Shown: positions 46,176 through 56,709 of the stretch, piece by piece
How the letters are laid out: each line of letters starts with the position of its first letter
Position numbering within the stretch: the first letter of the stretch is position 1
Source of the DNA: Homarus americanus
Lineage: Eukaryota > Arthropoda > Malacostraca > Decapoda > Nephropidae
Direction: 5' to 3'
NCBI RefSeq assembly: GCF_018991925.1
Contig: NW_024738608.1
Span: 2,100,187 to 2,164,186, forward strand
Length of the DNA stretch: 64,000 bases
Notes under the pieces: generated by a model
Told to the model about the DNA's origin: nothing
The model's input: only the letters and a program-made list of their open reading frames with translations
The model's database searches: none
Made by a program: the position numbers and the translations under genes

Positions 46176-47070
46176 CCCACATCCCACTCGGACCACCTCG
46201 GGTTACAAACTCGGACCACCTCGGGTTACAAACTCGGACCACCTCGGGTTACAAACTCGGACCACCTCGGGTTACAAACTCGGACCACCTCGGGTTAAAA
46301 CTCGGACCACCTCGGGTTAAAACTCAGACCACCTCGGGTTACAACTCACCACTCAGACCACTCGGGTTACAAACTCAGACCACGGTTACAAACTCAGACC
46401 ACCTCGGGGTTACAAACTCAGACCACCTCGGGTTATTTCAGACCAACAACTCAGACCACCTCGGGTTACAAACTCAGACCACCTCGGGTTACAAACTCAG
46501 ACCACCTCGGGTTACAAACTCCAGACCACCTCGGGTTACAAACTCAGACCACCTCGGGTTACAAAAGACCACAAACCTCCAAACTCCAGACCACCTCGGG
46601 TTACAAACTCCAGACCACCTCGGGTTACAAACTCAGACCACCTCGGGTTTCAGACACCTCAACCTCAGATTTACAAACTCAGACCACCTCGGGTTACAAA
46701 CTCAGACCACCTCGGGTTACAAACTCAGCCACCTCAAGGGGGTTACAAACTCAGACCACCTCGGGTTTACAAACTCAGACCACCTCGGGGTTACAAACTC
46801 AGACCACCTCGGGTTACAAACTCCAGACCACCGGGTTGCAAACTCCAGACCACCTCAAACTCAGACCAGGTTACAACTCAGACCACCTCGGTTACAAAAC
46901 TCAGACCACCTCGGGTTACAAACTCAGACCACCTCGGGTTACAAACTCAGACCACCTCGGGTTACAAACTCAGACCACCTCGGGTTACAAACTCAGACCA
47001 CCTCGGATTACAAACTCAGACCACCTCGGGTTACAAACTCAGACCATCTCGGGTTACAAACTCGGGCTAA
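46176..47070. repeat. 23-bp minisatellite array
   Basis: Unit ACTCAGACCACCTCGGGTTA plus CAA, roughly 38 copies; the first few units have CTCGG instead of CTCAG. The middle (about 46330-46900) is full of small indels, the ends are regular. The unit lacks stops in the plus direction, so the 324-codon ORF is an artefact. Confidence 0.96.
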
Positions 47071-47439
47071 AAAGTAAAATTTTACATATATATTTTTGCA
47101 TGAATGATAAAAGTACAAGAGTACAATGATAAAAAGCAGCATAAAAGTACAACATTACTGATAAACAGCCACGTGATGTGTAGCCATTAAATGAAATCAC
47201 AAGAAAATACTTAAAAGTTTATCCATTAATCTATGCATGAAGAAAAGTACAATGATAAAAAGCAGCATAAAAGTACAAACATTACTGATAAACAGTCACG
47301 AGATCTGAGGTTGACGAGTTCCACAACCATGTACCCACAGAGGGCGACCTCACTTTACCTGATGACCTGACAAAATAACCTCACAAAATATGACGGTTGG
47401 GGAAGACCTGATCACGAAATCTGAGGTAGAGTTCCACAA
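47071..47439. repeat. Imperfect direct duplication
   Basis: AAGTACAATGATAAAAAGCA plus GCATAAAAGTAC occurs at about 47118-47150 and again at about 47245-47278, each followed by ACATTACTGATAAACAG. Origin unknown. Confidence 0.7.
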
Positions 47440-48060
47440 CTATTTAAATATGAGTTACTTAATGCTCAAAGGCAGAACATACCATACAGAAAACTCAGAT
47501 CAAATAACAATGACCCCAAATGGATAAATAATTATTTAAAGAATATTATTGGCCAAAGGAAGGCTTTACTTCCGAGATAATTATAAGGTAATGGCCAGTA
47601 GGGTTACCGAGATAAAAAAGCAAAGAAGAATAATGAACTGAAGGTAGCAAAGGAGGAAAAGTCAAACCCCCAAGGGATTCTTTCAAATGTAATCAAACTA
47701 AAAAGCAGACTAAGATTGGACCAATAGTCAGATACCAGCAAGATAACTGATAATTACAGATAAATGAGCAATAATCTGAACAGATATTTTTCAACAGTTT
47801 TCACCAATGAAAATTTAAACATGATAGCCGAGGTACCGACTATATACATCGATAGTGAAGAAACTAGATTAAGCAAGATAGTAGTGATGTTAGTAAGCAA
47901 ATATACAAGCCAAAGCCTAATAAGTCACCAGGTACCAATGAGATATCTGCCAGAGTATTAAAGGAATGTAAGGGAGAGCTTAGTATGCCCTTAGCAAACA
48001 TGTATAACATGTCATTAAAAATGGGTGTAGTACCAGAATCCTGGTATTCACTCATTCACA
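47440..48060 (+). pseudogene. CR1-like LINE (family 3) fragment, plus strand
   Basis: NDPKWINNYLKNIIGQRKA, MSNNLNRYFSTVFTNENLNM and KWVxYQNPG-type remnants match the linker and early RT of the minus-strand copy at 56700-58270 in the same order, with stops and small deletions. It lacks both the endonuclease and the catalytic RT. Inside LSM14 intron 1. Confidence 0.85.
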
Positions 48061-48900
48061 CTGTTCGTATTTCAGTGAACCAAAAGAAACATAAAACAAA
48101 TCTCAAACTCATTCCTGAACCTCTAGTCCGCTACTTGTTTGAAGTGTGCAAGGTGGGCCGAGTTAGTAATGTGTGGACCCAGTTGGTTATGTAAGATGGG
48201 CAGAGTTGGCAAACTGGGTGAACCGAGTTTTTTTTTTAAGATGGACCGAGTTGGAAATGGGCCGAGTTGGAGGTACACCCTAGGATGGAAGTACAATATT
48301 ATTTTAGGTTAGGTATAGTAGTATAGTAGCCAAGTAAATTTACGTTAGATTTGGCAAGGCATAGAAAGGTTACTGGGAGGCATTTGGTCAGCTGCTGGGA
48401 ATGGTTTCCCAATTTGCCACCTAGTCGAAGCACAAACATGGCGTCCTCAGGTGGAAGGAGCCGTTTCATTTACAATAACCAGGGAAAAACAATTGTTAAC
48501 TGCATATTTTTCACCTATTTTTGAATCTGTTATAGGTAAGAATGTATGTTAACAAATCTCTTATAGATGGCTGGATTAACCAGCTACCCAGCAAAAAACC
48601 TCTACAGAAGAAAACTTATGCTTAATAACTCAGTTTGGATGGAGAAATTAAAAATGTGGAGGTTTTTTTCATAGATTTTCCAGTAGATAAAGATGCTCTG
48701 CACCACCTAACAATACCACTAGTGCTTCAACGTGACCAGGAATGTTTTGTAAACATAACACAGTTCCGTTTCATAATCATTAGAAAACTAATATCTGGTA
48801 CAGACAAATTAATTCTTATGACAAGAATGCGGTATCCTAAAAAAGAACAAGTACGTACAGGTATTTGAAATTTTGAAATACCTGGTATTGTACTGTATTA
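48061..48900. other. LSM14 intron 1, unassigned
   Basis: Contains a degenerate repeat of GGGCCGAGTTGG-like words near 48150-48270 and a TTAGG-like patch at 48304. The frame 48635-48868 has no recognised domain. Confidence 0.5.
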
Positions 48901-48912
48901 GTTTGACAAAAC

Positions 48913-49385
48913 ACATCTAAGCTACCCAGCAGCATCCTATCCACACAAAAGATCATATAAATACGGCCCTGGTGACAATGCTTCCCGGTGACCAACCTTT
49001 CTATTCAAACCTCCATAATCTAAAATAATACTTCCATCTCCGGATACATAGGTAGGTTTGGTCGATTCATTTTGTCATTAATTATATACCTGCAATGTAA
49101 TTTGCTGTAAGTGTTCTTTTGTGTGAATAGGATGCTGCTGGGTAGCTTAGATGCATTTTGCAAGAACAAAATATACCAAAATTTATCAATGATTTCATCA
49201 ATATTAAGCTTCTGCAAAATAACACATTCAATGTTCAGAAGAGACAAAATTGAGACGTTGCTAGGACATCGTTGAACGAAGTTCATGTTTTATATGCTTC
49301 AACTTCGAGAATGTTTGGATTTGGGGGTCCCTTAGAGTCGGGGGGCCTGAGGCCAGTGCCTCATGGTTAATCCTGCACTGATTGT
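48913..49385 (-). mobile_element. Internally deleted hAT fragment with an internal inverted duplication
   Basis: The right end, read on the minus strand, starts CAGTGCAGGATTAACCATGA, a hAT-type TIR like that at 12678. About 70 bp inward the protein begins directly at TFSKLKHIKHELRSTMS and, after a stop and a frameshift, SILSLLNIECVILQKLNIDE and IIDKFWYIL, the C-terminal dimerisation domain. A 39-bp inverted duplication (48913-48951 and 49117-49155, GATGCTGCTGGGTAGCTTAG) lies at the left part. No left TIR found. Confidence 0.72.
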
Positions 49386-49389
49386 CACT

Positions 49390-51003
49390 CTGTTGCTGGG
49401 AAGCATTTGTCAACAGTTTAAGTGTAAACAGTGTCCTCAAGTAGGATGGGCAAGGAGCATTGTTAGGGGAAACCTAAGGAAAAACAAACAAAATACCTGT
49501 ACAAAGTTCCTCCACTAAATATAATTGTTTCATTAACTAGCTGGTTAACCCAAAAATGTTGTAGACTATTACCAAAGTTATCTTCAATAAAAATCCTTTC
49601 TAATGTTACTGGTTTACCTGGACTTCTTCCAGAATACCACCATGACACCTTCCTTAGTGTATCATGAGGCAGACTGGACATCTGTTAAATCAGTGTAAAT
49701 GGACAATACAAAGGTTTCAAAATAATACTTAAAATGTGGTTCATATAAATGGAGAGATAATTATTCAACTAAACTAACCTAGATTAATTTTATTTGGAAT
49801 TCATCACATGAACAATACAATATGAACAACAGTTTCAACACTATCATATTGTATATAATAGAGCTCCAAGGAAAGCACAAAAGTTCGAAGACTTCAATCC
49901 TTTGTGGTACTCAAATTTCTACTGCATTCAACTAATCACAGAAATGACTTTGAAAGGACTAAAATGCTTGAAAACCTATAGTGCATTTGATTAGGTACAG
50001 TATAAAGTTTGCCTCATTTAAAACATGGCTGTCAAAATAATTACCTGCAAATTAGCACAATTGAAAAGGAAACAAGAAAAAGCTACAGCATATACAGCCA
50101 GAACAGTAATTTTTATTTTCACAAGTGACCGCAGATATTTTCGTTTAAATTTTAACTCCATTCTGCATAATTTCTAAATAGTGAGGACACCCAGTACATT
50201 CATTTTGGGTTTATTTTCACGATAGACCTTCCTGAATTTTTACAATCCGTGAACAACAAGACTGTATTTTTATTTTTAGACAGAACCAAAGGAATCCTCT
50301 TTATTTAGGTCTCATTATCCTGTCAGCTAGAGGATTTTACTGCAAAAGTGTGACCATATTGTTACTTATTTCCTATGGCGGTTATAATATAAAGGATAAT
50401 TCTTCCCATATGTTTAACAAGGTTTCAGAAGGGACAATATATTCCAAACTGACCTACATATATACGGAGGTCTACATGAATCAAATATTCCCAAATTATG
50501 ACACAAGTTACCATTTAGAAGCTTTAGTACTTTAAAGTTCTCGAGAAAATAAATACATAGGAATATTTATAAAGACCCCAAGACAGCAGACCTAGTTATG
50601 GGGGAACACATTTACTGCCATCATTTAGTAAACAATACTCTAGTTAACTTGATTTATATAGCCAACTCTAATCTAAAGTTAACAAAATATAGGTCTAAGG
50701 GATATAACAATTATGGAGGATGCAAATGGCGTATAAACACATGATTAAAGAGAAAATTGTTTAAGTGCCGATGTGTTTTCCCAGGCTATTTGAGTTATGC
50801 GTCATTGAAGAAAGTGCGACTCAGCTACCACAAAACCTGACAAAATATAACCAAGAAAATTCAAGAAAATTCATTAAAATTCATCCCTAGACCCTGAACA
50901 GCGGGTCATAAACGAGAGGCAGTGATAAATGAGGTCACATAGAGTTAATGAAGTTTATTCCTGGAGCCACTTCCGCCTCTGGTTGTAAACAAACAAAACT
51001 TAC
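49390..51003. other. LSM14 intron 1, region next to exon 1
   Basis: AT-rich intron DNA; no coding sequence or element recognised. Donor G|GTAAGT at 51003. Confidence 0.6.
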
Positions 51004-51124
51004 CCTTGGCCAGAGCGATAATCGACTCCTGAGCGTCGATGGTGTATAAAATGCCTTCATATCGTATTTCAGACTTTGATATAAGGCTAATTTTACTGCC
51101 CAAGAAGGGTATGGGACCACTCAT
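51004..51124 (-). CDS. LSM14: LSM14 exon 1 (start codon, first half of LSm domain)
   Basis: ATG at 51124-51122, donor AAGG|GTAAGT. Residues 1-40: [20 protein letters not shown], then [20 protein letters not shown]. This is the canonical LSM14 N-terminus (short MS-G start, [19 protein letters not shown]), so the start is secure. The last base (G) joins TG of exon 2 to give Val41 and the [10 protein letters not shown] junction. Confidence 0.97.
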
Positions 51125-51951
51125 AGTTAAGGTTCACTTTTTGCCAATTTCTAACACCGATGTCTCTCGATATTTGCTACGATTTGAACGATCTCTCAGT
51201 CATTGTGTTCGACGAAGGTTACCGGTCCGTGACGTCACAGGTCAAGCACCGGAAGGATTTATTAGAGAGCATCATATGATTCTTGACCTTCGGCGCCCTA
51301 AGAAATAAACAAGTTTACTTTCTAACCAAGACTTATTTTAAGTAATATATGGTGTAAAGAGTGAGTCTTAATGATTTTCAATGTTTGCGAAGTCTGTAAA
51401 GGAAATCCTTCAGGCGGGAAGTTCCAATAATTTTAGAAACTGTAAAATACGCATATATGTTATAGATATTATCACAATAAATTATCAGAAAAAACTATTT
51501 AACTATTAAAAACAACATAATTTCAAAGATAGCACTTTTTACTCAAATAGTGGAAAGTTTTGAAAGAAAATTATAACATAAATAATAAAATCCGTATAAA
51601 AGTCTACAATTTACTCATATTTAGTCATAAATTTAATTTTTCCTCTTTAATGATCTAACACTATCGTTATATATTTATATTTGTGTATCTAAAGTCTTTG
51701 TTGGTTTGTCACTAAACAGCTGAGAGTGGTACAAGGCAGTACATGGCTAAGGTAACTGATAAAATTAGTATATTCTATCTAACTACATGTACAAATTTTC
51801 AGTAGAATAATGTTATGTATATATTTATTGTATATATAGATATGCATTATTATTGTAAACTAATGTGAAATATTATAATACCGGTTATATACCAAAGGCA
51901 TGTCTCTATTTGTTGGTCACTCTTGCCATTCATTATTGCTTCATCGCCAAG
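51125..51951. promoter_or_regulatory. Bidirectional promoter interval
   Basis: 827 bp between the divergent start codons of LSM14 (minus) and the gene at 51952 (plus). The LSM14 side is relatively GC-richer (51190-51300) and contains TGACGTCA at 51230-51237, a consensus CRE/ATF palindrome. The other side is AT-rich with TATA-like runs. Transcription starts are not determinable by eye. Confidence 0.6.
51230..51237. promoter_or_regulatory. CRE/ATF palindrome
   Basis: TGACGTCA, the full 8-bp consensus bound by CREB/ATF-type bZIP factors, about 106 bp upstream of the LSM14 start codon and therefore close to its likely transcription start. Functional use is inferred from position only. Confidence 0.5.
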
Positions 51952-52023
51952 ATGGCTGGGACAGCAAGTCGAGTTGCCCGGGCCGGATTTTTAAAGGCTA
52001 CTCTTTCTGGGTTTTCTATTCAG
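51952..52023 (+). CDS. First coding exon of an unidentified divergent gene
   Basis: ATG in the strong context CGCCAAGATGGC opens 24 codons, MAGTASRVARAGFLKATLSG and FSIQ, ending exactly at CAG|GTATGT, a good donor. The peptide is basic with no acidic residue and has alternating hydrophobic and arginine/lysine positions, compatible with a mitochondrial presequence or a small membrane protein. I do not recognise the protein, and no second exon was found before the window ends. An upstream in-frame ATG at 51865 would add 29 codons but has a poor context. Confidence 0.55.
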
Positions 52024-52340
52024 GTATGTTGTGATCATTATCAATTACTTGTGCTATTAAGTATCGAGTAAGTTCCTAGAAGTGTTAAATTGGAAATGGC
52101 TGTGTACTGAACTTAAAAATATAATGTTAACGTATTAACTTGCAGGTTTGTTTATGAAACTACCGAAAGGTGTTTTATGTCAATTAACTGAAGTATTTTT
52201 AGTTTTTTTTAAGTATTTATTAATATTTACATATGGGGATTTTTCATAATATTTCTCCAAGCTGCTTGAAGAATTTTTGGAAAAAGTTTTTGCATGTAGG
52301 TCAGTGTCCTTAAGAGGTGTAGCAGTTATTGAAAGTTAGT
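52024..52340. other. Intron of the divergent gene (start)
   Basis: AT-rich; no second exon recognised here or further right. Confidence 0.5.
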
Positions 52341-52506
52341 CGAGCCCATTCAACATTACATAAGAATGGAGGAAACTGCAGCGGGCCTCTTGGCCCATAC
52401 TGGGCAGTCCCGTTTACACCCAACCCCTATTGCTCATATGAGCATCCAACCTATGTTTGAAGCAATTCAGCGTATTCGAGTTAATGATGATATTTGGTAA
52501 CTTGTT

Positions 52507-53707
52507 TCATTCATCCACTACTCTGTTCCCAAACCAGTGTTTACCTATTTCACGCCTAAATCTAAATTTGTCTAATTTAAAACAATTTTTAGGAGTTCGC
52601 TCCTGGTTGGATAGTTTGAGTACCTTTGTAATGTCCCCTTTGTTTAGCCCTGCCTTCCACTTATACACCTCTATCAGGTCGCCCCTCGCTCTACGTCTCT
52701 CAAGGGAGTGCAAATTAAGATGCTTTAACCTGTCTCTATACTCAAGGTTCCTAATGCTCGGGATTAGTCTTGTCATTCTCCCCTGAATTCTTTCCAAGGA
52801 TTCTATATCCATTCTGTAATACGGTGACCAGAACTGAACTGCGTAATCCAGGTGTGGTCTCACAAGCAAGATACAGTTTTAGGATGACCTCGCTAGTCTT
52901 GTAACTAACACTCCTTTGTATGAACCCAAGTACTTTATTAGCCTTGTTACGAGCAAAAACACATTGTTTACTTGGCTTAAGGTTCCTACTTATCATTACT
53001 CCTAAATCTCTCTCGCAGTCGGATTTCTCTATGGCATCGTTGTTCATCTGGTATCTGGTTTCCTGTTTACATCTCCTATACTGAGTACTTTACATTTGTC
53101 GACGTTGAATTTCATCTGCCATTTTTCAGACCATTCGAAAAATTTGTTTAGATCTTCCTGTAGTTTTGCGAGTCCTCGTCAGATTTGATAACACGTCCTA
53201 TTTTAGTGTCATCAGCAAATTTACTTATGTTGCTGTCTATGCCGATATCTATGTCGTTTATGTATATAATAAATAATAATGGTCCAAGTACTGAGCCTTG
53301 GGGAACTCCACTTGTGACGTTGCTCCAATGGGACTTAGTGCCGTTAATGCTCACTCGCTGTTTCCTGTCCTGTAACCACGCCCTAATCCATTTAAGGATA
53401 TCACCTTTGATGCCATGCTTCTACCTTTCTAATTAGTCTTTCGTGGGGACTCTGTCGAAGGCTTTGCTAAAGTCGAGATATACCACATCATAATTGTGCC
53501 CCTCGTCCACCGATTCGAAAACTGATGAAAAGAATGTTAATAGATTAGTTAGGCAAGAACGTCCGCTTGTGAAGCCATGCTGGGAATCATTGATCAATCG
53601 GTGCTTCTCCAGGTGATTTCGAATAGAGTTTGAAATGATTGCTTCCAGTAATTTGCCTACTATTGATGTTAGGCTGATTGGGCGGTAGTTAGAGGATAGT
53701 GATCTAT
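52507..53707 (-). pseudogene. LINE family 3 copy a: RT catalytic half and C-terminus
   Basis: From 53707 down: SSNYRPISLTSIVGKLLEAI, QHGFTSGRSCLTNLLTFFSS, VVYLDFSKAFDRVP, a frameshift, [32 protein letters not shown] (catalytic FADD intact), CERDLGVMISRNLKPSKQC, RPHLDYAVQFWSPYY, RMTRLIPSIRNLEYRDRLKH, LHSLERRRARGDLIEVYKW and FRFRREIGKHWFGNRVVDE. The C-terminal block is complete, but several frameshifts and stops interrupt the RT. Confidence 0.92.
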
Positions 53708-56700
53708 TAGGGTGTGTCATACGGAGGCGAATTTTTTTTTTTTTAGTTTGAAAAATCGGCCCATGGTATTAATGATGTAGTTCTATGTGCAGAATCATGT
53801 GATATCTTCAGATTTGAAAAGTTTTCATTTTTTGCTAGGTAAATTTTAACTTGAAATCTTATGAAAATTCAGTATTCCCACCCTTTTACCAACACCACTA
53901 AATAGCTTATTTAAAGTAAAGTAAATGTATCAGGTTAATTTATTAGGATGAAAATGATCCAGAATAGTGAAGCGAATGATCTTGACACATTTATTAAATT
54001 TAATATTCCTTTAGAAAACAAAATCATCAAATACAAAACCGGTTTTACTACTACGACCCGGTGTTGCTGCACACCATAGAGAACATGTCTTTCTTGCTTC
54101 TGTTTCTACTCATCACCTCCCTGCTGACCACCTGAGCTCGGATGTAGCCTTCCCTCCTCTCCTGGCTGTACACGTGACTGCTGGCCTCGCTCACTTGCTG
54201 TACACAACGCTCTATACTCTGTGCGAGGGCCAGGCAGGGACATGCATGGGGTTGTCCAGGAAAGCTCTGACTTGAACATTGGTGAGGCTGCAGGTAAGAG
54301 GGGCACTGCCAGCCTGGATGTTATCCAGATCTATGAGATCAGTGAGGGTCTTGGCACCTAGATTGACTTCAGGAGTCTTCCTGACCCTGAAGGAATCGTC
54401 ACCAACTGATTCGTCATGCCCAGATCCTCTCATAAGTCTCATATCCAAGATCTTTTGACTGCCACTCTTCTCTCCTCCTCATCCTTACTGCAGAGCATTG
54501 TCTGCAGAACTGCCCGGGATGAGCATACCAGGAAGATCTCCTCACAGTCTGCTCCACAATCTGAACAACCTTCCTTGGCTGACTCCTCAGGAGCTCAAGC
54601 TGGAAGAGAACATGCCTCGGACCTTCGGAGAACGATGACTTGACCTTGGTGTTGAACCAATTTGGCAAGTAGACACTCACGATGAATTGGACAATAAGTC
54701 TCAGGTTGTGAAGCTGGTTCCTTCAGTTTATGATGAGCGACCCAATTCTGCAGAACCTGAGAGCCGCTGAGCCACCTAGAATGTGAGACTGGACCTATCT
54801 GCAGGTAAGCAAGTCTATCAGGCATGACCCCAGTTTTGATGGCACTGCAAATCATGTAACCATAGTACTGGTCAGTACTCAGGTCGTCAATGACAGTATG
54901 TGCAAGCTCAACGAGTGGAGGGCCAACTGTGATTTTTTCAAAGCTCGGATTTATTTCTAACTCAGTGGCAGAGTCCAGCATCTTGCCAAGAGGACCAGAC
55001 CATCTGTTGTTTGAAAGAGTCTTGCCATCCAGCTCCTGGACCAGATGTCTGAGTGGCAACTCGTTGGTGTGGAGGTCACAAACAATCCAGCCCAGCTTCC
55101 TCCCAATCTTCCGCTCTATCCACTGTATGACCCCCCCTTGCCACCCTGTGTTCGTGTTGGTGCTGTTCCCTCCAATGGCCTGCAGGGTCTGGTCTACGTT
55201 CCTCTCTCTGAGCCAGTTCACAATGTTATCTGCCACTATCTCAGCTGGTTTCCTGATGTCATCTTTCTCTTGAGTGAAATGCCACAAATACTTCCCTCCT
55301 GGTTCACTGCAGCAGGAGTAGTGTTCCTCCTTCACCATGGCAGAGAACAACTTGTCAGAATCTCCAACTTTCATGAACACTTTAGTGTCATCCCTTCTCC
55401 CATCAAAGAATAAACAATTGATTCCATTTTCTCTTATCCCCTTATCAAACTCCTCTTCTAGGTTACTGACAAGTTTCTCCTGAGCTCTCCTTACTTTGTT
55501 ATGATCTATCACCAGGTGAACATCATCAGGTGTTATCAAACCACCGTCAATCCAGGCAGCTGTTGCTATCTCTGCAGTTTCTCTGAGACCAGTGTGGTGT
55601 CGCATGCTGGCCAGAGCTATGCTCGATATCTTTCCTATTTCGAATCTTATGCCTGGAAGGTTTGGGATCATTATTTTCTGGGTTAGGGACAAAGTCACCA
55701 TTCTCCTGGTCAGCACTCGGATCAGCCATGGGAAGTCATTAAACTCTGAATCAGCTTGACTCCAATCATCGGCCTTTTTACCTCACCCTGGGCCTTCTCA
55801 AGTCTTTTCCTCGGCAACTCTTCTCCTTCTGTCTCTGTGGCAGCCTCCTGTCTCTTGGACTCCGGAATATCTTGGCTAGAAATCATGAGAGCCCCTATAC
55901 TGCCAGTCTTCTCTCTCTGCTTTGACAAATGCCAGTTCGATCACAGGAATCTTCAGTTCACGCTTGCAAATACAGGAGATGTGGGCCTCATTTACAGTCA
56001 CGATCGCATCCAAACTCAGGACAGAGAACAATTGGGCACTTGCAAGTAATTATGTCAAATAACTGGTCCAGTTGCTTGGCAAAGCTGTCCTTAACTGCAA
56101 GTTTTCCTCTCCCAAGAGAGATATCTCTTGCCTTTTCCCAACTGGCTAGCAGTCTCTCACTAATCTTCTTCTGACTTGTTATGACTGGAGGCTTGAACTG
56201 AGCGTTAGCCAGAGTGTACTGTGCCAAGACAGCTTTGGTCATATCACTGGCAATGTCTTTGTTTGTGTAAGTTCTTTGGTTCTTTTCACTGATTTGCCTG
56301 ATTAAAACACCGTATCTCAAAGCATCTCTCAATGTAGGCAACTCCGACTTCAGGAGCTCTCTCCCAGACCCAAGATAGTGACTGAGATGGCTGGATTTTG
56401 GTTCCTCGTCCTGACACAAGCAGCCATCGCAAATATTATCAACTTATAAATGCATCAGAATCTGAAACAGAAAAAAATATTGTTAGTTGGGTTAAAGAAT
56501 GAAGTCAGAAAGCAATGTTCACTATTTAATTGTAATGCACTAATGCAGCTGTACGTTAGATTTTCGATAAATTTCACGCTAAAATTTACCTAGCAAAAGG
56601 TTGCAAAATATTGAAACTGAAATTATTTTCTGTTTATATACACTAAAATCTACCAAAAAAGTGATGGGCCATTAGTTTTAGCTGATCTTCCCTCCTATGA

Positions 56701-56709
56701 CACACCCTA
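53708..56709 (-). mobile_element. 3-kb TIR transposon with perfect 9-bp target duplication, copy 2
   Basis: Ends TAGGGTGTGTCAT and ATGACACACCCTA. GTGATCTAT is present on both sides (53699-53707 and 56710-56718). 3002 bp, one base different from copy 1 at 9325-12325. It interrupts LINE family 3 exactly within a conserved RT block, so both ends and the duplication are confirmed by the empty-site reading frame. Confidence 0.95.
54106..56440 (-). pseudogene. Large transposase-like protein of the 3-kb element, nearly complete but frameshifted
   Basis: About 700 residues in several frames. N-terminal part (56440-55990): HLSHYLGSGRELLKSELPTL, helical region, then a Cys/His cluster CKCPIVLCPEFGC followed by HISCIC in the next frame. 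A charged linker follows (KTGSIGALMISSQDIPESKR). Main block 55716-54595 (373 residues): MRHHTGLRETAEIATAAWID, LFFDGRRDDTKVF, AIGGNSTNTNTGWQGG, CDLHTNELPLRHL, DDLSTDQYYGYMI, LQIGPVSHSRWL. The tail (about 54680-54110) includes VSVYLPNWFNTKVKSS and NVQVRAFLDNPMH. Acidic residues in the FFDG, IGG and DDLSTD blocks suggest an RNase-H-fold transposase (inference). I recall similar unannotated proteins in other invertebrates but cannot name a superfamily. Confidence 0.8.

Larger units (their letters stand above)
21909..51124 (-). other. LSM14: LSM14 / Trailer hitch (RAP55) homologue gene, seven coding exons
   Basis: Joining 51124-51004, 34366-34194, 33166-32863, 26702-26567, 25483-24962, 22589-22434 and 22050-21909 gives 1554 nt, or 517 residues plus stop. 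Phases match at every junction and all introns are GT-AG. Domains: LSm (1 to about 80), Pro/Gly/Ser linker (99-200), Gln-rich stretch (about 260-305), RG-rich patch (308-330), FDF box (348-360), FFD box (397-411), TFG box (425-438), RGG/GYY tail (440-517). LSM14 proteins bind mRNA-decapping and repression factors (DDX6/Me31B, 4E-T, Dcp) in cytoplasmic P-bodies and germ granules. Length lies between vertebrate LSM14A and Drosophila Tral. The gene appears intact; UTRs are undefined. Confidence 0.95.

Noticed and set aside
46103..47077. 324-codon ORF with SDHLGLQT repeats
   Set aside because: Product of the 23-bp minisatellite, which lacks stops in the plus direction; three interleaved frames read the same peptide set.
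48635..48868. Possible host exon, 77 codons
   Set aside because: No recognised domain and flanking splice signals not convincing.
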